From assembly GCF_039631295.1 (NCBI RefSeq), contig NZ_JBDIVE010000014.1, positions 1 to 64,000 of the forward strand: a stretch of DNA of 64,000 bases, in the 5' to 3' direction. Below the pieces are notes generated by a model that had not been told where the DNA came from, made no database searches, and worked only from the letters and a program-made list of their open reading frames with translations. A program made the translations under genes and the position numbers. This stretch comes from Viridibacterium sediminicola. Lineage in GTDB: Bacteria; Pseudomonadota; Gammaproteobacteria; Burkholderiales; Rhodocyclaceae. Shown piece by piece: positions 40,738-50,859 of this stretch; the stretch's first letter is position 1, and the number at the start of each line of letters is the position of its first letter.

Positions 40738-41490
40738 ATGAGTGAACAACAACGCATCGCCCACTACGAACAGGCCTATCAGGCCGATGCCGGCTTCGAG
40801 TCGGTGATGGTGCACTACCGTCAGCGCATGCTGCTCGAACGCCTGCGGGACTTGAACGCTGCGCAGGTGGTGGAGATCGGTTGCGGGACCGACTTGTTGT
40901 GCGACAAGCTCGATGATTTTGCGCGACGCGTGCGGCAGTGGCTGATCGTCGAACCGGCGGCCGATTTTGTCGCCCGCGCCCGTGCGCTGTCAGCGCGCCC
41001 GCAACTGATTCAGGCTTTCGCCGAAGAGGCGGTCGATGCGGTTCGCCAAGCCTGCGCGGGCGAACCCGAGCTGATCATCTGCAGCAGCTTGCTGCATGAA
41101 GTGCCTGATGCAGCGGCCTTGCTCGCAGCCCTGCGACGCATGTGCGGGCCGCATACACGGGTGCATATCAATGTTCCCAACGCGGCTTCAATGCACCGGC
41201 GCCTGGCGCGCAGCATGGGCTTGATCGACTCCATCCACGCGCTGAGCGCACGCAACCAGATGTTTCAGCAAGCGCGCGTGTTTGATGCGGAGCACTTGCG
41301 TGCCGTGAGCCTGGCGGCAGGCTTCAAGCTGCTGGTCGAAGGGGGCTATTTTCTCAAGCCATTTACCCATGCGCAGATGGATGCCATTTCCGGCGTCGCG
41401 ACGCCGGCTGTGCTCGACGGGCTTTACGCGCTCGGCAAGGAGATGCCCGAGCTGGCGGCCGAGATCTTCGTCGAATTGCAGCCGGCTTGA
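40738..41490 (+). CDS. Class I SAM-dependent methyltransferase
   Basis: The 250-residue protein has motif I VVEIGCGTDLL, an acidic second strand in WLIVEPAADFV and LIICSSLLHEVPDAAALL, the typical order of a Rossmann-type methyltransferase. The C-terminal part (VFDAEHLRAVSLAAGFKLLV) looks like a Methyltransf_11/23 cap. The substrate is unknown; similar proteins methylate small molecules or sugars. It is divergent from moaA and converges on the His-rich protein gene with 10 bases between stops. Confidence 0.83.
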   Translation: MSEQQRIAHYEQAYQADAGFESVMVHYRQRMLLERLRDLNAAQVVEIGCGTDLLCDKLDDFARRVRQWLIVEPAADFVARARALSARPQLIQAFAEEAVDAVRQACAGEPELIICSSLLHEVPDAAALLAALRRMCGPHTRVHINVPNAASMHRRLARSMGLIDSIHALSARNQMFQQARVFDAEHLRAVSLAAGFKLLVEGGYFLKPFTHAQMDAISGVATPAVLDGLYALGKEMPELAAEIFVELQPA

Positions 41491-41500
41491 GCTCGCCCGC

Positions 41501-41968
41501 TCAGTGCTGATGCCCGCTCATGCCTGACATGCTGGCCGCGCTCGACATCGATTTGGCGAGCGGCGTGAAACGCGCCTGTTCGGTGCCTTTGCCGGGGAAG
41601 CTGATGGCGACGACGGCTTTCAGATCAGCGAGCGAGGCGTAGCGGGCGGTGCCCTTCAGGCGGTTATCGCCATCGGCTTTGAGCACCGCGCTGCTTTTCT
41701 CCTTGCCCCACAGCAGGGTGACGTTGCCGCTGGCGCCCGCGCTGGGGATCTTCTGCATGGCGTGGTCGGTGATATAGACGAGCACCGTGTTGTCGCGCGC
41801 TTCCTTGCTGTCTTTGACCAGCACCAGCTCGAAGTGGTAGGCGCCGGCCATGTGCATCTGGCCGCCATGCGGCGTCGGCTGGCTGTCGAGGTATTCGTCG
41901 GAATGGGCATGCGCCCAGGGCGCGGCGAGGACGGCGAGTGAGCACAGCAGGGCGTGGCAGGTTTTCAT
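41501..41968 (-). CDS. His/Met-rich periplasmic protein of the metal efflux operon
   Basis: A signal peptide (residues 1-22, ending APWAHAH) precedes a mature part that starts HSDEYLDSQPTPHGGQMHMA and ends SMSSAASMSGMSGHQH. The dense His and Met at both ends suggest metal binding. The middle (FELVLVKDSKEARDNTVLVY) is a small beta domain. Its place 34 bases after the RND pump gene on the same strand points to a metal chaperone-like or sensor role. No named family was recognised. Copper, silver or another soft metal fits the Met/His content. Confidence 0.65.
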   Translation of the reverse strand: MKTCHALLCSLAVLAAPWAHAHSDEYLDSQPTPHGGQMHMAGAYHFELVLVKDSKEARDNTVLVYITDHAMQKIPSAGASGNVTLLWGKEKSSAVLKADGDNRLKGTARYASLADLKAVVAISFPGKGTEQARFTPLAKSMSSAASMSGMSGHQH

Positions 41969-42002
41969 GGTGAGACTCCAGGGTGAAAGCTTGATCGGGA
42001 AA

Positions 42003-45000
42003 TCAGAAAGTATCCTCGCGTTCCCCGGCCAGCAGGCGTTCGAGCGGGCGCTGGCCCCAGCGCCAGAACATCAGCGGGGTGAGCAGGGTGTCGAGCAGGG
42101 TCGAGCTGATCAGGCCGCCGAAAATCACCACCGCTACCGGGTGGAGGATTTCCTTGCCCGGCGCATCGGCGGCGATCAGCAAGGGGGTTAGCGCGAAGGC
42201 GGCGACCAGGGCGGTCATCAGCACCGGCGTCAGGCGCTCCAGCGAGCCGCGCACGATCATCGCCTGACCGAACACTTCGCCCTCGAAGGCGCAGAGATTG
42301 ATGTAGTGGCTGATCTTGAGGATGCCATTGCGTGCTGCGATGCCGGTGAGCGTGACAAAGCCGACCAGGGCGGCGACCGACAGCGGTTGGCCGGAGATCC
42401 ACAGCGCGATCACCGCACCGACCAGGGCCAGCGGAATATTGCCCATCACGATGCCGGCGAGCAGCGCCGAACGATAGCGCGAGTAGAGCACGATGAAGAT
42501 CAGCAGCAAGGCGATGGCGGCGAGCAGGGCGATCAGCTGGCTGGCTTCTTCCTGCGCCTGGAACTGGCCTTCAAGCGCGCTGAAATAGCCCGGCGGCAGG
42601 GGGCTGGCGGCCAGTTCGCGGCGGATGTCGGCGACGATCCGGGCCATGTCCGAGCCATCGGTATTGGCCGACAGGATGATGCGCCGCGCCGCATTCTCGT
42701 GGCCGATCTGGTTGGGGCCGCTGTCTTCCTCGATCTGCGCCAGGCGCGACAGCGGCAGCGTGCCGCTCGGCGTGGCGATCAGCAGATTGGCCAGGCCCTC
42801 GGCGCTGCGTGCCGAGTCGGGCAGGCGCAGATTGAGCGCGTAGCGCCGCGTGCCGTCGATGATGTGGCTGATGTCCTCGCCTTGCAGCAGTCGTTCCAGC
42901 TCGGCCTGCAGCTGGCCGCTGGGCAGACCATGGCGGGCGGCGGCTTCCTGGTCGATGCGGATCTTGTACTGCGGGATCAACACCTGCTTCTCGATCTGCA
43001 AATCACTCACCCCCGGCACCCGGGCGAGCCGATCACGCAGCACGGCGGCCTGGCTGCGCAGCGTGTCCAGATCATCGCCATAGATCTTCAGCGCGATCTG
43101 TGCGCGCACGCCGGAGAGCAGGTGGTCGAGTCGATGCGAAATGGGTTGCCCCACGCTCAGGCTGGCGGGCAGCACCGCTAGGCGCTGGCGGATCTCGGCA
43201 ATCACCGCCTCGCGGCTGCGTGACGAGGGCCGCAGTTCGACCTCGATCTCGCTGGCATGCACGCCTTCGGCATGTTCATCGAGCTCGGCGCGGCCTGTGC
43301 GGCGGCCGACCTGGACGACTTCGGGCACGCCGAGCAGGATGCGCTCGGCCTGACTGCCGATGCGATTCGATTCCGCCAGCGAGCTGCCCGGTTTGAGGCT
43401 GATGCCGACGGTCAGCGTGCCCTCGTTGAAAGGCGGCAGGAAGGCGCGCGGCATGAAGGGCAGGCTGGCCGCTGCCAGCAGCACGGCGAACAAGGCCAGC
43501 ACCAGCAGGCTGCGGCTGCGCGTGAAGGACCAGGCGAGCAGGCGCGCATCCTGTCGTTTGAGCCAGCGCACCAGGCGGCTGTCGCCGTGTTCAAGCTGCT
43601 TCATCCGCGGCAGCAGGTAGTAGCAGAGCACGGGCGTCACCGTCATTGCCACCAGCATGCTGGCGAGGATGGAGACGATGTAGGCGATGCCCAGCGGCGT
43701 GAACAGCCGCCCTTCGATGCCGGGCAGGGCGAACAGCGGGATGAACACCAGCACCACGATGAAGGTGGCCCACACCACGCTGGCGCGCACTTCCTTCGAG
43801 GCCGCCGCAATCACGGCCAGCACGCTCAGCGGCTTTGCCCGCTGGCGGTTTTCGCGCAGGCGGCGCAGCACGTTTTCGACATCGACCACGGCATCATCGA
43901 CCAGCTCGCCGATGGCAATCGCCAGGCCGCCCAGGGTCATGGTATTGATCGACAAACCCAGATAGTGGAACACCAGGGCGCTGATCAGCAGCGAGATCGG
44001 AATCGCCGTCAGCGAGATGAAGGTGGTGCGGAAGTTGGCGAGAAAGAGGAACAGCACGATGCTGACCATGATGGCGCCATCGCGCAGCGCTTCCTCGACA
44101 TTGCTCACCGAATGCTCGATGAAGCTCGCTTGGCGGAACAGGCGCTGCGGCGCTTCGACGCCCGCCGGGCGCTTGGCGGCCAGCTCGTCGATTACTGCTT
44201 CGAGCTGGCGCGTCAGCTTGACGGTGTCGCTGCCCGGCTGTTTCTGCACCGACAGGATCACCGCTGGCTGGCCCTTGTAGCCGGCGTCGCCGCGCTTGAG
44301 TGCTGCGGCATAGCTGACATCGGCGACCTGTTGCAGCGGAATCACCTGGCCATTGCGGGTGGCCACCGGCAATTGGCGCAGATCTTCCAGGCGGCTGCTC
44401 TGGCCGATATTGCGGATCAGGTATTCGCGCGCGCCAGCATCGACGAAGCCGCCCGCCGAGTTGTGGCCGAAGTTCTGCAGTGCCTGGCGCAGCTGATCGA
44501 GGCTGACTTGCGCCGCCATCAGACGCGCCGGGTCGGGGCTGACGCGGAGCTGCCGTACCTCGCCACCGATGGCGATGACCTGTGCCACGCCGGGCACCGT
44601 CAGCAGGCGCGGCCGCACGACCCAATCGGCATACTCGCGCACCTGCATCGGGTTGATCTTCGCCGGATCAGCCGGCAAGGCGAGCAGCAGCACTTCACCC
44701 ATGATCGAGGAGATCGCGCCCAGCTGTGGCTCGATGCCGGCCGGCAGCTGCTGGCGGAGCAGACTGAGGCGTTCGCTCACTTGCTGGCGATTGCGCTGGA
44801 TGTCGCTGCCCCAGTCGAACTCGACATACACCACCGACAGGCCGATGCCCGACACCGAGCGCACCCGTGTCACACCGGGCAGGCCATTGATGGCCGCCTC
44901 GATCGGCAAGCTGACCAGCTGTTCCACCTCTTCCGGCGCCATGCCGCCGGCCTCGGTCATCAAGGTGACCATCGGCTTGTTCAGATCGGGGAGCACGTCG

Positions 45001-45107
45001 ATCGGCGTGCGCAGCACCGCCAGACTGCCGCCGAGGATCAGGACCAGGGCCAGGCCCAGCACCAGCAAGCGCTGGCGCAGGCTGATATCGATAAGCTGTT
45101 TGAACAT
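42003..45107 (-). CDS. Heavy-metal RND efflux pump (CzcA/CusA family)
   Basis: The 1034-residue protein has the RND layout of 12 membrane helices and two large periplasmic loops: [20 protein letters not shown] (first helix), [20 protein letters not shown] in helix 4 with the proton-relay acids, and the HME features [20 protein letters not shown] and [20 protein letters not shown]. It expels metal ions from periplasm or cytoplasm with proton import through the CzcC-like channel. Few methionines lie in the porter domain, so the CusA Met relay is not obvious and the metal is uncertain. It begins four bases after the adaptor stop. Confidence 0.9.
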   Translation of the reverse strand: MFKQLIDISLRQRLLVLGLALVLILGGSLAVLRTPIDVLPDLNKPMVTLMTEAGGMAPEEVEQLVSLPIEAAINGLPGVTRVRSVSGIGLSVVYVEFDWGSDIQRNRQQVSERLSLLRQQLPAGIEPQLGAISSIMGEVLLLALPADPAKINPMQVREYADWVVRPRLLTVPGVAQVIAIGGEVRQLRVSPDPARLMAAQVSLDQLRQALQNFGHNSAGGFVDAGAREYLIRNIGQSSRLEDLRQLPVATRNGQVIPLQQVADVSYAAALKRGDAGYKGQPAVILSVQKQPGSDTVKLTRQLEAVIDELAAKRPAGVEAPQRLFRQASFIEHSVSNVEEALRDGAIMVSIVLFLFLANFRTTFISLTAIPISLLISALVFHYLGLSINTMTLGGLAIAIGELVDDAVVDVENVLRRLRENRQRAKPLSVLAVIAAASKEVRASVVWATFIVVLVFIPLFALPGIEGRLFTPLGIAYIVSILASMLVAMTVTPVLCYYLLPRMKQLEHGDSRLVRWLKRQDARLLAWSFTRSRSLLVLALFAVLLAAASLPFMPRAFLPPFNEGTLTVGISLKPGSSLAESNRIGSQAERILLGVPEVVQVGRRTGRAELDEHAEGVHASEIEVELRPSSRSREAVIAEIRQRLAVLPASLSVGQPISHRLDHLLSGVRAQIALKIYGDDLDTLRSQAAVLRDRLARVPGVSDLQIEKQVLIPQYKIRIDQEAAARHGLPSGQLQAELERLLQGEDISHIIDGTRRYALNLRLPDSARSAEGLANLLIATPSGTLPLSRLAQIEEDSGPNQIGHENAARRIILSANTDGSDMARIVADIRRELAASPLPPGYFSALEGQFQAQEEASQLIALLAAIALLLIFIVLYSRYRSALLAGIVMGNIPLALVGAVIALWISGQPLSVAALVGFVTLTGIAARNGILKISHYINLCAFEGEVFGQAMIVRGSLERLTPVLMTALVAAFALTPLLIAADAPGKEILHPVAVVIFGGLISSTLLDTLLTPLMFWRWGQRPLERLLAGEREDTF

Positions 45108-45111
45108 CGTC

Positions 45112-46227
45112 TCAGCGCACCTGATTGAGCAGGCTGGCGCCCTGCGTGACTACACGTTCGCCGGCTTGCAGGCCTTCGATCACCAGTACCCGCTTGGCAT
45201 CGAGCGGCTGGGTTTTCACGCGCCGTGCGACGAAGCGCTCAGCCTGCGTGTGCAACCACAGCATGTTCTCGTTGGCCGCATTGCGCACGATGCTCTCAAC
45301 CGGCACGGCGATGCCGCTGTGTCGCTGCGCGGTTTCGACCTGTAGCTTGAGTGATTGCCCCAGCGCCAGGTTTGGCAGGGCGCCGCTGGCGGGCGGGCGG
45401 ACGCGGAACAGCACCGGCAAGGCCTGCTCGCGCAGGCTGCGGCCAGCGCCGAGAAAGTCCAGCGTGATCACGCCATCGGCCGTGTCGCCGAGACGCGCCG
45501 AGGCGCGCCCCAGACCGTTGACGACTTGCGGATCGAAGGCCAGGGCTTCCACCGCGAGACGGCGCGGATCGACGATTTCAAAGAGCGTCTCGCGCGCCTC
45601 GACGACTTGCCCGATCAGCACCTGGCTGGCCGCCACCACGCCGCTCACCGGTGCTCGCAGCGCGATCCGCGCATCGACCGCACGGGCAAGACCGGCCTGC
45701 CGCGCCTGCAAGCTCTGCAGTTCGATGCGCGCCTGTTCGAGGTCTTTGCGCGGCACGCTGCCTTCGAGCTGGTTCAGGCGTGCCAGGCGCTTGTCCTGCA
45801 CATCGATCTGCGCCGCCAGTTCGATCAGCGCGGCCTGCCGGTCGGCCTGGCTGGCCTGGTCCAGCGTGGCGTGCAGAACGGCCAGCACCTGGCCCTTGCT
45901 GACCCGTTGGCCGAGCTGTGCCAGTCCGCCCGGACCGGCTTCGATGAGGCCTGCCTGGGTTGCTTGCACGCGGCCGCCGCTGCCGGGGTCGGCGATCACG
46001 CGGCCGGACATCTCGATGATGCGCGGGTATTCGCCCGATTGCGCGCTCTGGGTGCGGATCGCCAGGCTGCGTTGCACCGGCTTGGGCACGAAGAGGCTGC
46101 CATCGGTGAGGCGCTGTGCGCCATCGCCTGCGATCAGTGCGGCGGGCGCGGCGCCATGGTCTTCGCCATCGTGCGCCTGCAGGCCCAGCGAAAAGATGAG
46201 CAGCAGTGGGATCAGGACGATTTTCAT
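45112..46227 (-). CDS. Periplasmic adaptor of the heavy-metal efflux system (CzcB-like)
   Basis: The 371-residue protein has a signal peptide (residues 1-18) and a mature start [20 protein letters not shown], then the membrane-fusion core: [20 protein letters not shown], a coiled coil ([19 protein letters not shown]), [20 protein letters not shown] (lipoyl part) and beta-barrel sequence [11 protein letters not shown]. It links the RND pump to the outer-membrane channel. The H-x-G-E-D-H-G head is shared with the next upstream gene product and is a likely metal site. Its start overlaps that gene's stop by four bases. Confidence 0.9.
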   Translation of the reverse strand: MKIVLIPLLLIFSLGLQAHDGEDHGAAPAALIAGDGAQRLTDGSLFVPKPVQRSLAIRTQSAQSGEYPRIIEMSGRVIADPGSGGRVQATQAGLIEAGPGGLAQLGQRVSKGQVLAVLHATLDQASQADRQAALIELAAQIDVQDKRLARLNQLEGSVPRKDLEQARIELQSLQARQAGLARAVDARIALRAPVSGVVAASQVLIGQVVEARETLFEIVDPRRLAVEALAFDPQVVNGLGRASARLGDTADGVITLDFLGAGRSLREQALPVLFRVRPPASGALPNLALGQSLKLQVETAQRHSGIAVPVESIVRNAANENMLWLHTQAERFVARRVKTQPLDAKRVLVIEGLQAGERVVTQGASLLNQVR

Positions 46228-46745
46228 GCGGCCCTCCGTTTGATCAGGACGACCAGCACGCCGGCGGCGATCAGCACCAGCACGCCGCTGCCGGCGAGCA
46301 GGATGGCGCGGCGCGGGCTGGCGCTCGGCGTGGTGCTGGGTGAAGCGTTGTCTGCAGCGCCAGGCGTGAAGCTGGCGCTGAGCAGATCGCTCTCCTCGCC
46401 AGCACTGAGGCTGAGAATCAGCGCGTGCTGGCCGGGCTGGGTCAGCGGCCCGGCGGGCAGCCGTGCGATGCCATCCGCATCGCTGCGGGCGCTGGCCTTG
46501 AAGCTGCCCGATTCGATCTCGATCAGCGCATTGGCGACCGGCGCATTGCTCTCGCTGCGGTCGATGTAGACGATCAGCTGCTGCGCTTGCAGCAGGCCCA
46601 GCACTTCAAACAGCTCGCTGCGCGCTTCAAAGCGCGGGCTTGCGGTCTGCGCTTGTGCGACCGGCGCATCGCCATGGTCTTCACCATTGTGGGCGAGGAC
46701 GGCTGGCGCCAGGGCGGCGATCAGCATTAACAGGAAAACTCTCAC
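46224..46745 (-). CDS. Membrane-anchored periplasmic protein with HNGEDHG head (metal efflux accessory)
   Basis: This 173-residue protein has a signal peptide (ending AVLAH), a mature start HNGEDHGDAPVAQAQ, a beta-rich domain (LIVYIDRSESNAPVANALIE, GIARLPAGPLTQPGQHALIL) and a C-terminal membrane helix (AILLAGSGVLVLIAAGVLVV). The head matches that of the CzcB-like adaptor. It overlaps the genes on both sides by four bases, so the four proteins are made together. It could hand metal to the adaptor; this is inference. The middle resembles a carboxypeptidase-regulatory-like fold. No family name was recognised. Confidence 0.65.
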   Translation of the reverse strand: MRVFLLMLIAALAPAVLAHNGEDHGDAPVAQAQTASPRFEARSELFEVLGLLQAQQLIVYIDRSESNAPVANALIEIESGSFKASARSDADGIARLPAGPLTQPGQHALILSLSAGEESDLLSASFTPGAADNASPSTTPSASPRRAILLAGSGVLVLIAAGVLVVLIKRRAA

Positions 46746-47929
46746 GGCAAAACTCCCATCGCCTGGTTCAGATTGGCACGTGCGGCGGCCAGCGCCAGCG
46801 CAGCGCGGCGCGCGTCGAGGCGGGCTTCGTTGGCGGCGCGGCGGGTGCGCAGCAGCTCGGCCAGACTCAGCTCGCCCAGTGCGAAGGCGCGTGCCTGCAA
46901 GCTGAGGCGTTCATCGACCAGCTTGCTGCGCGCCTGCGCCAGGGCCTCGTTGTGTTCGGCGCTATCGAGCTGCAGCTGCGCCTCGCGCTGGGCCGATTCC
47001 AGCTCGGCGCGGATTTGCCGCTGTTCGGCCTCGGCGCGCAGCAGGGCGGTATTGGCCGTGGCGATCTGGGCGGCATTGCGCGTGCTGCTGGCCAGGGGGA
47101 TGCGCAGGCCGAGGCGCAGGCTGTTGCGATTGGGCTCGGCAAAGCTGTCGCGCGATTGCTGCCAGCCGATGCTCAGCTCGGGCGTATCGCGTTCGCTCTC
47201 GCGGTTCAGCTGCAGCTGGGCGCGTGCGCGGCCCACGGCGCTGGCTGCCTGTTGCAGCAGCGGGTGCAGGCCGGCGGTGTCGGTGGCGATGGCTTCGTCG
47301 AACTGCGCTGGCAGTTCGCTCAGGCCGCTCAGCAGGCGGTAGCGCTCCAGCGCCTGCCGTTCGCGCAAACGGGCGTCGCCGAGGGCGCGCCGCGCGCTGA
47401 GTGTTTCTTCGCGGGCTTGCAGCAGTTCGCTGCGCGCCAGTTCGCCGGCCGCTTCGCGGCGTGCGACATCCTGCTCCAGTTGTTCTGCCGTGCTGAGCGC
47501 TTGTTCGGCCAGCTCGCGTTCGCTGCGCGTGGCGGCGCAGTCCCACAGGCGTGTGCGCAGTTCGCCGGCCAGTTGCAGGCGCGCCACGGCGGCGCTAGCC
47601 AGGCTATCGGCGCTTTCGCCTTCTGCCAGCTTGATGCGCGCCTCGCGCTGGCCGGGCAGCCACAGCGGCAGGGACAGTTCCAGCTCGCGTTCGCGAAAGC
47701 CACGCCCCTGGTTGAAGTGATCGCTGCGCTGCGCCAGCGCGATGCTTGGCGCCTCGGGCAGCATGCTGCTGGCCGCCAGTGAGTTGGCCAGCGCTTCGCT
47801 GCGGTGTGCTTCAGCCAGCTGGCCGGCCACTGCGCGCTGCCAGACCTGCTCCAGCACTTCGTGCAGATCCGGTGCGGACCACGCTGCTGCGCTGGGCAGG
47901 ATCAGCGCGCAGACGAGTGCGCAGCGCAT
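46742..47929 (-). CDS. Outer-membrane channel of the heavy-metal efflux system (CzcC/TolC family)
   Basis: A signal peptide (MRCALVCALILPSAAAWSAP) leads into repeated long helices typical of TolC-type channels (LLQARQ-like coiled coils, for example ARREAAGELARSELLQAREE and QRQIRAELESAQREAQLQLD). With the start at 47929 the product is 395 residues, near CzcC size. The frame is open to 48079, but the added part is not signal-like. The gene is the first of the operon and lies 120 bases from the divergent operator. It completes the tripartite pump. Confidence 0.85.
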   Translation of the reverse strand: MRCALVCALILPSAAAWSAPDLHEVLEQVWQRAVAGQLAEAHRSEALANSLAASSMLPEAPSIALAQRSDHFNQGRGFRERELELSLPLWLPGQREARIKLAEGESADSLASAAVARLQLAGELRTRLWDCAATRSERELAEQALSTAEQLEQDVARREAAGELARSELLQAREETLSARRALGDARLRERQALERYRLLSGLSELPAQFDEAIATDTAGLHPLLQQAASAVGRARAQLQLNRESERDTPELSIGWQQSRDSFAEPNRNSLRLGLRIPLASSTRNAAQIATANTALLRAEAEQRQIRAELESAQREAQLQLDSAEHNEALAQARSKLVDERLSLQARAFALGELSLAELLRTRRAANEARLDARRAALALAAARANLNQAMGVLP

Positions 47930-48051
47930 GAGCGGCGGGCGCAGGTGAAGGCTGAGCTGTGGCGGAGAGCGGTGGAGCAGGGCGGGCACGGCGGCATCCT
48001 GTCGAATAGTCCGCCTACTGTGCCAAGCGCTGGGCAACAGTCGCCTGACAT

Positions 48052-48075
48052 GCAGATTACAAGTTTGTAATCTGC
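48052..48075. promoter_or_regulatory. CusR/CopR-type palindromic box in the divergent promoter
   Basis: GCAGATTACAA and TTGTAATCTGC are perfect 11-bp arms with two bases (GT) between them. The core TTACAA-N2-TTGTAA matches the shape of boxes bound by CusR/CopR-type metal response regulators. The site stands 47 bases before the regulator start and about 120 bases before the channel gene, so it can control both directions. Confidence 0.7.
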
Positions 48076-48121
48076 GCAAAATGCCACATCAAAGCCGTGC
48101 CGCCTCGCTATAGTGCGCAGC

Positions 48122-48799
48122 ATGCGACTACTGATCGTCGAAGACGAACCGAAGACGGGCGATTACCTGCTGCAAGGGCTGCGCGAAGCGGGCTTTGTGG
48201 TGGACCTCGCACGCCATGGCGAGGACGGCTTGCATCTGGCGCTGAGCGGGGACTACAGCCTGATCGTGCTCGATGTGATGCTGCCGGGGCGCGACGGCTG
48301 GCATGTCCTGCAGGCGCTGCGCCAGGCCGGGCATGATCTGCCGGTGATGTTTCTCACCGCGCGCGACGATGTGGCCGAGCGCGTGCGCGGACTCGAACTG
48401 GGCGCCGACGATTACCTCGTCAAGCCTTTCGCATTCTCCGAATTGCTGGCGCGCATCCGCAGCTTGCTGCGGCGTGGCAAGAACAAGGAGCCGGAGCGGC
48501 TCAGCGTTGCCGATCTGGAGCTTGATCTGCTCAAGCGTCGCGCCACGCGCGCAGGTACACGCATCGACCTGACCGCCAAGGAGTTCGCCTTGCTGGCGCT
48601 GCTGATGCGGCGCGAGGGCGAGGTCTTGTCGCGTGCGCTGATCGCCTCCCAGGTGTGGGACATGAATTTCGATTCCGACACCAATGTCGTCGATGTCGCC
48701 ATCAAGCGCCTGCGCAGCAAGGTTGACGAGCCCTTTGCGACGCGCCTGATCCACACCGTACGCGGCATGGGCTATGTGCTGGAGGTCCGCGCAGCGTGA
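48122..48799 (+). CDS. OmpR-family response regulator for heavy metals (CusR-like)
   Basis: The receiver domain has acidic pair EDE at the start ([19 protein letters not shown]), the phospho-acceptor Asp51 in [14 protein letters not shown] and Lys in DYLVKPFAF. The C-terminal winged helix ([39 protein letters not shown]) is that of OmpR/PhoB proteins. The HM subgroup (CusR, CopR, CzcR) shares [14 protein letters not shown]. It is divergent from the efflux operon, with the palindromic box between. The ATG at 48122 begins the conserved part; a GTG nine bases upstream is in frame. The stop overlaps the kinase start by four bases. Confidence 0.92.
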   Translation: MRLLIVEDEPKTGDYLLQGLREAGFVVDLARHGEDGLHLALSGDYSLIVLDVMLPGRDGWHVLQALRQAGHDLPVMFLTARDDVAERVRGLELGADDYLVKPFAFSELLARIRSLLRRGKNKEPERLSVADLELDLLKRRATRAGTRIDLTAKEFALLALLMRREGEVLSRALIASQVWDMNFDSDTNVVDVAIKRLRSKVDEPFATRLIHTVRGMGYVLEVRAA

Positions 48800-50205
48800 A
48801 ACGCCCTGCGATCCGTTTGCGTGCCATCGGCCGTTCGCTGACTTTGCGGCTGGCGCTGCTCTACGGCGCGTCGACTTCGCTGATCCTGTTGCTGCTGTCA
48901 ATCTACATGCTGCGCGTGATCGATCAGCATTTCATCGAACTCGATGTGGTTGATATGCGCGGCAAGCTGGAGCTGGTCTCGCACCTGGTGCAGAACGCGC
49001 GCAGCAGCGCCAGCCTCGCGCAATTGCCGCAGCGTCTGGATGATGCCCTGGTCGGCCATCACCATCTCTCGCTGGGCTTCTTCGAGGGTGAGCGCCCGCG
49101 CTATGTGCATGGCATGGCGGATTTCCCGCCTGACTTGTTGCGCGCCGCGCGCAGTGCTGTCGAGGACACGCCGCTGCAGCAGTGGTCTGCGCATCATGGC
49201 GAGCTGCGTGGCTTGGCACTGCGCCTGCCGGCCGATGCGAGCTACCCGGAGAGCATCATCGCGGTCAGCGTCGATACCCAGCATCATCGTGAATTCATCG
49301 CCGGGCTCAAGCTGGCCTTGATGCTGTTGCTGGCCTTCGCCTCGCTGCTGGCGCTCGGTCTGGGCTGGCTGGTGGCGCGCACCGGTTTGCGGCCGCTGCA
49401 GCAGACTGCCGAGCTGGCCCGGCAGATCAGCGCCGAGCGCCTGAACACGCGTTTGTTGGCCGAGCAGGTGCCCAGCGAGCTGGAAGACCTCGCCAGTTCG
49501 TTCAATGCCATGCTCGATCGCCTCCGCGATGCCTTCGAGCGCTTGTCCGCTTTCGCAGCGGATCTGGCGCACGAGATGCGTACGCCGGTCAGCAATCTGA
49601 TGATGCAGACCCAGGTCATGCTCAGCCAGACGCGCAGTGCTGATGAGTACCGCGAGGTGCTCGCCTCGAATCTCGAAGAGTACGAACGTCTGGCGCGCAC
49701 CATTGCCGACATGCTGTTCCTGGCCAAGGCGGACAACGGGCTGATCGTGCCGCGCCGTGAAGTGGTCGATCTGCAGCACGAGGTCGCTGAGCTGTTCGAG
49801 TTCTACGAAGCGCTGGCCGATGAGCGGCAGCTCAGTCTGCAGCAGCAGGGCGGGGCGCTGGTCGAGGGGGATCAGCTGATGCTGCGCCGCGCGCTGTCCA
49901 ATCTGCTCTCCAATGCGATCCGCTACGCGCTGCCTGGCAGCCTGATCCGCTTGAGCATGTCGCAGACTGAGACGCAGGCTTGCCTGCGTCTGGAAAACGC
50001 CTGCAAGGAACTGCCTGCTGATCTGGAGCGTCTCTTCGACCGCTTCTACCGCGCCGATCCGGCACGCCGTGAGACGGGTGACGGGGCCGGCTTGGGGCTG
50101 GCCATCACGCGTTCGATTGCGCGCGTGCATGGCGGCGAAGTGTGCGCCTCCGGAGCGGGCGGGCAGATCTGCTTCGAGCTGCTGTTGCCCAGTGTGCCAG
50201 GCTGA
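48796..50205 (+). CDS. Heavy-metal sensor histidine kinase (CusS-like)
   Basis: The 469-residue protein has two membrane helices (about residues 18-40 and 173-196) that enclose a 130-residue periplasmic sensor rich in His ([20 protein letters not shown]). HAMP and HisKA follow, with His259 in [12 protein letters not shown], and then an ATPase domain with [10 protein letters not shown] and [20 protein letters not shown]. It should sense periplasmic metal and phosphorylate the paired regulator. The GTG start is fixed by the four-base overlap with the regulator gene. Confidence 0.92.
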   Translation: MKRPAIRLRAIGRSLTLRLALLYGASTSLILLLLSIYMLRVIDQHFIELDVVDMRGKLELVSHLVQNARSSASLAQLPQRLDDALVGHHHLSLGFFEGERPRYVHGMADFPPDLLRAARSAVEDTPLQQWSAHHGELRGLALRLPADASYPESIIAVSVDTQHHREFIAGLKLALMLLLAFASLLALGLGWLVARTGLRPLQQTAELARQISAERLNTRLLAEQVPSELEDLASSFNAMLDRLRDAFERLSAFAADLAHEMRTPVSNLMMQTQVMLSQTRSADEYREVLASNLEEYERLARTIADMLFLAKADNGLIVPRREVVDLQHEVAELFEFYEALADERQLSLQQQGGALVEGDQLMLRRALSNLLSNAIRYALPGSLIRLSMSQTETQACLRLENACKELPADLERLFDRFYRADPARRETGDGAGLGLAITRSIARVHGGEVCASGAGGQICFELLLPSVPG

Positions 50206-50216
50206 AGCCGGCGCGA

Positions 50217-50825
50217 TCAGGTGAGGATGGCAGCGATCACCTTGCGCATCGACTCCAGCAGCGCCTGACGGTCAAGCTCAGGGTTATGGAGCGCACGATG
50301 ACGGATACCTTCAAACAATGAAATAAGCATGTCCACGCGAGCGTGTCGCTGCGGGTCGGCCTGGAAGGCCGGGATCTTCTTGCTGGAGCTGAGCAGCTCC
50401 TCCAGGCGCGCGCTGAGCACTTTGTCCGCAGCGTGCAGGCGTTCTCGTACGCTGGCGTTGCGTGCGGCTTCGGAGCTGACTTCGAGCATCAGCGCCACGT
50501 GCTCAAGATCGGTATTTTCTTCGATGGTGATTGGCAGGCGCTCAATCAGCGCATCGTAGGCATCGCGTCCGCCGCTGGCGACATCCTGCATGCGCTGCAG
50601 GATGTCTTGCGTATTGCGGTCGACGATGCCGAAGATGATCTCGTCCTTGCTGGCGAAGTAGTTGTAGATGTGGCCGGCGCTCATGCCGGCGAGTTTGGAG
50701 ATCTCGGCCATGCTGGCGCCGTGGAAGCCTTTGTGGCGGAAGCATTCTGCTGCCGCATCCAGCACCTGATTGCGCCGTGCTTCGGCGCGCTCGGGGTCAT
50801 GATGTTTGCGAATCTCCTTGCTCAT
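50217..50825 (-). CDS. TetR-family repressor of the multidrug efflux operon
   Basis: The 202-residue protein has a TetR helix-turn-helix (VLDAAAECFRHKGFHGASMA, ISKLAGMSAGHIYNYFASKD) and a ligand domain. It is the last gene of the efflux unit, 34 bases after the outer-membrane channel, so it would be made with the pump it controls. The palindrome GAATGATCATTC at 56679-56690 over the operon promoter is its likely operator. GGAG before the ATG at 50825 supports this start; the longer frame to 50885 runs into the channel gene. It faces the sensor kinase gene. Confidence 0.9.
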   Translation of the reverse strand: MSKEIRKHHDPERAEARRNQVLDAAAECFRHKGFHGASMAEISKLAGMSAGHIYNYFASKDEIIFGIVDRNTQDILQRMQDVASGGRDAYDALIERLPITIEENTDLEHVALMLEVSSEAARNASVRERLHAADKVLSARLEELLSSSKKIPAFQADPQRHARVDMLISLFEGIRHRALHNPELDRQALLESMRKVIAAILT

Positions 50826-50859
50826 TCCCCACTCCCTCGACACGTAGCCATGGCGCGAT

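Noticed and set aside
43257..45128. 623-codon open frame antisense to the heavy-metal RND pump
   Set aside because: Very His/Gln-rich, no family resemblance; the pump on the - strand is clear.
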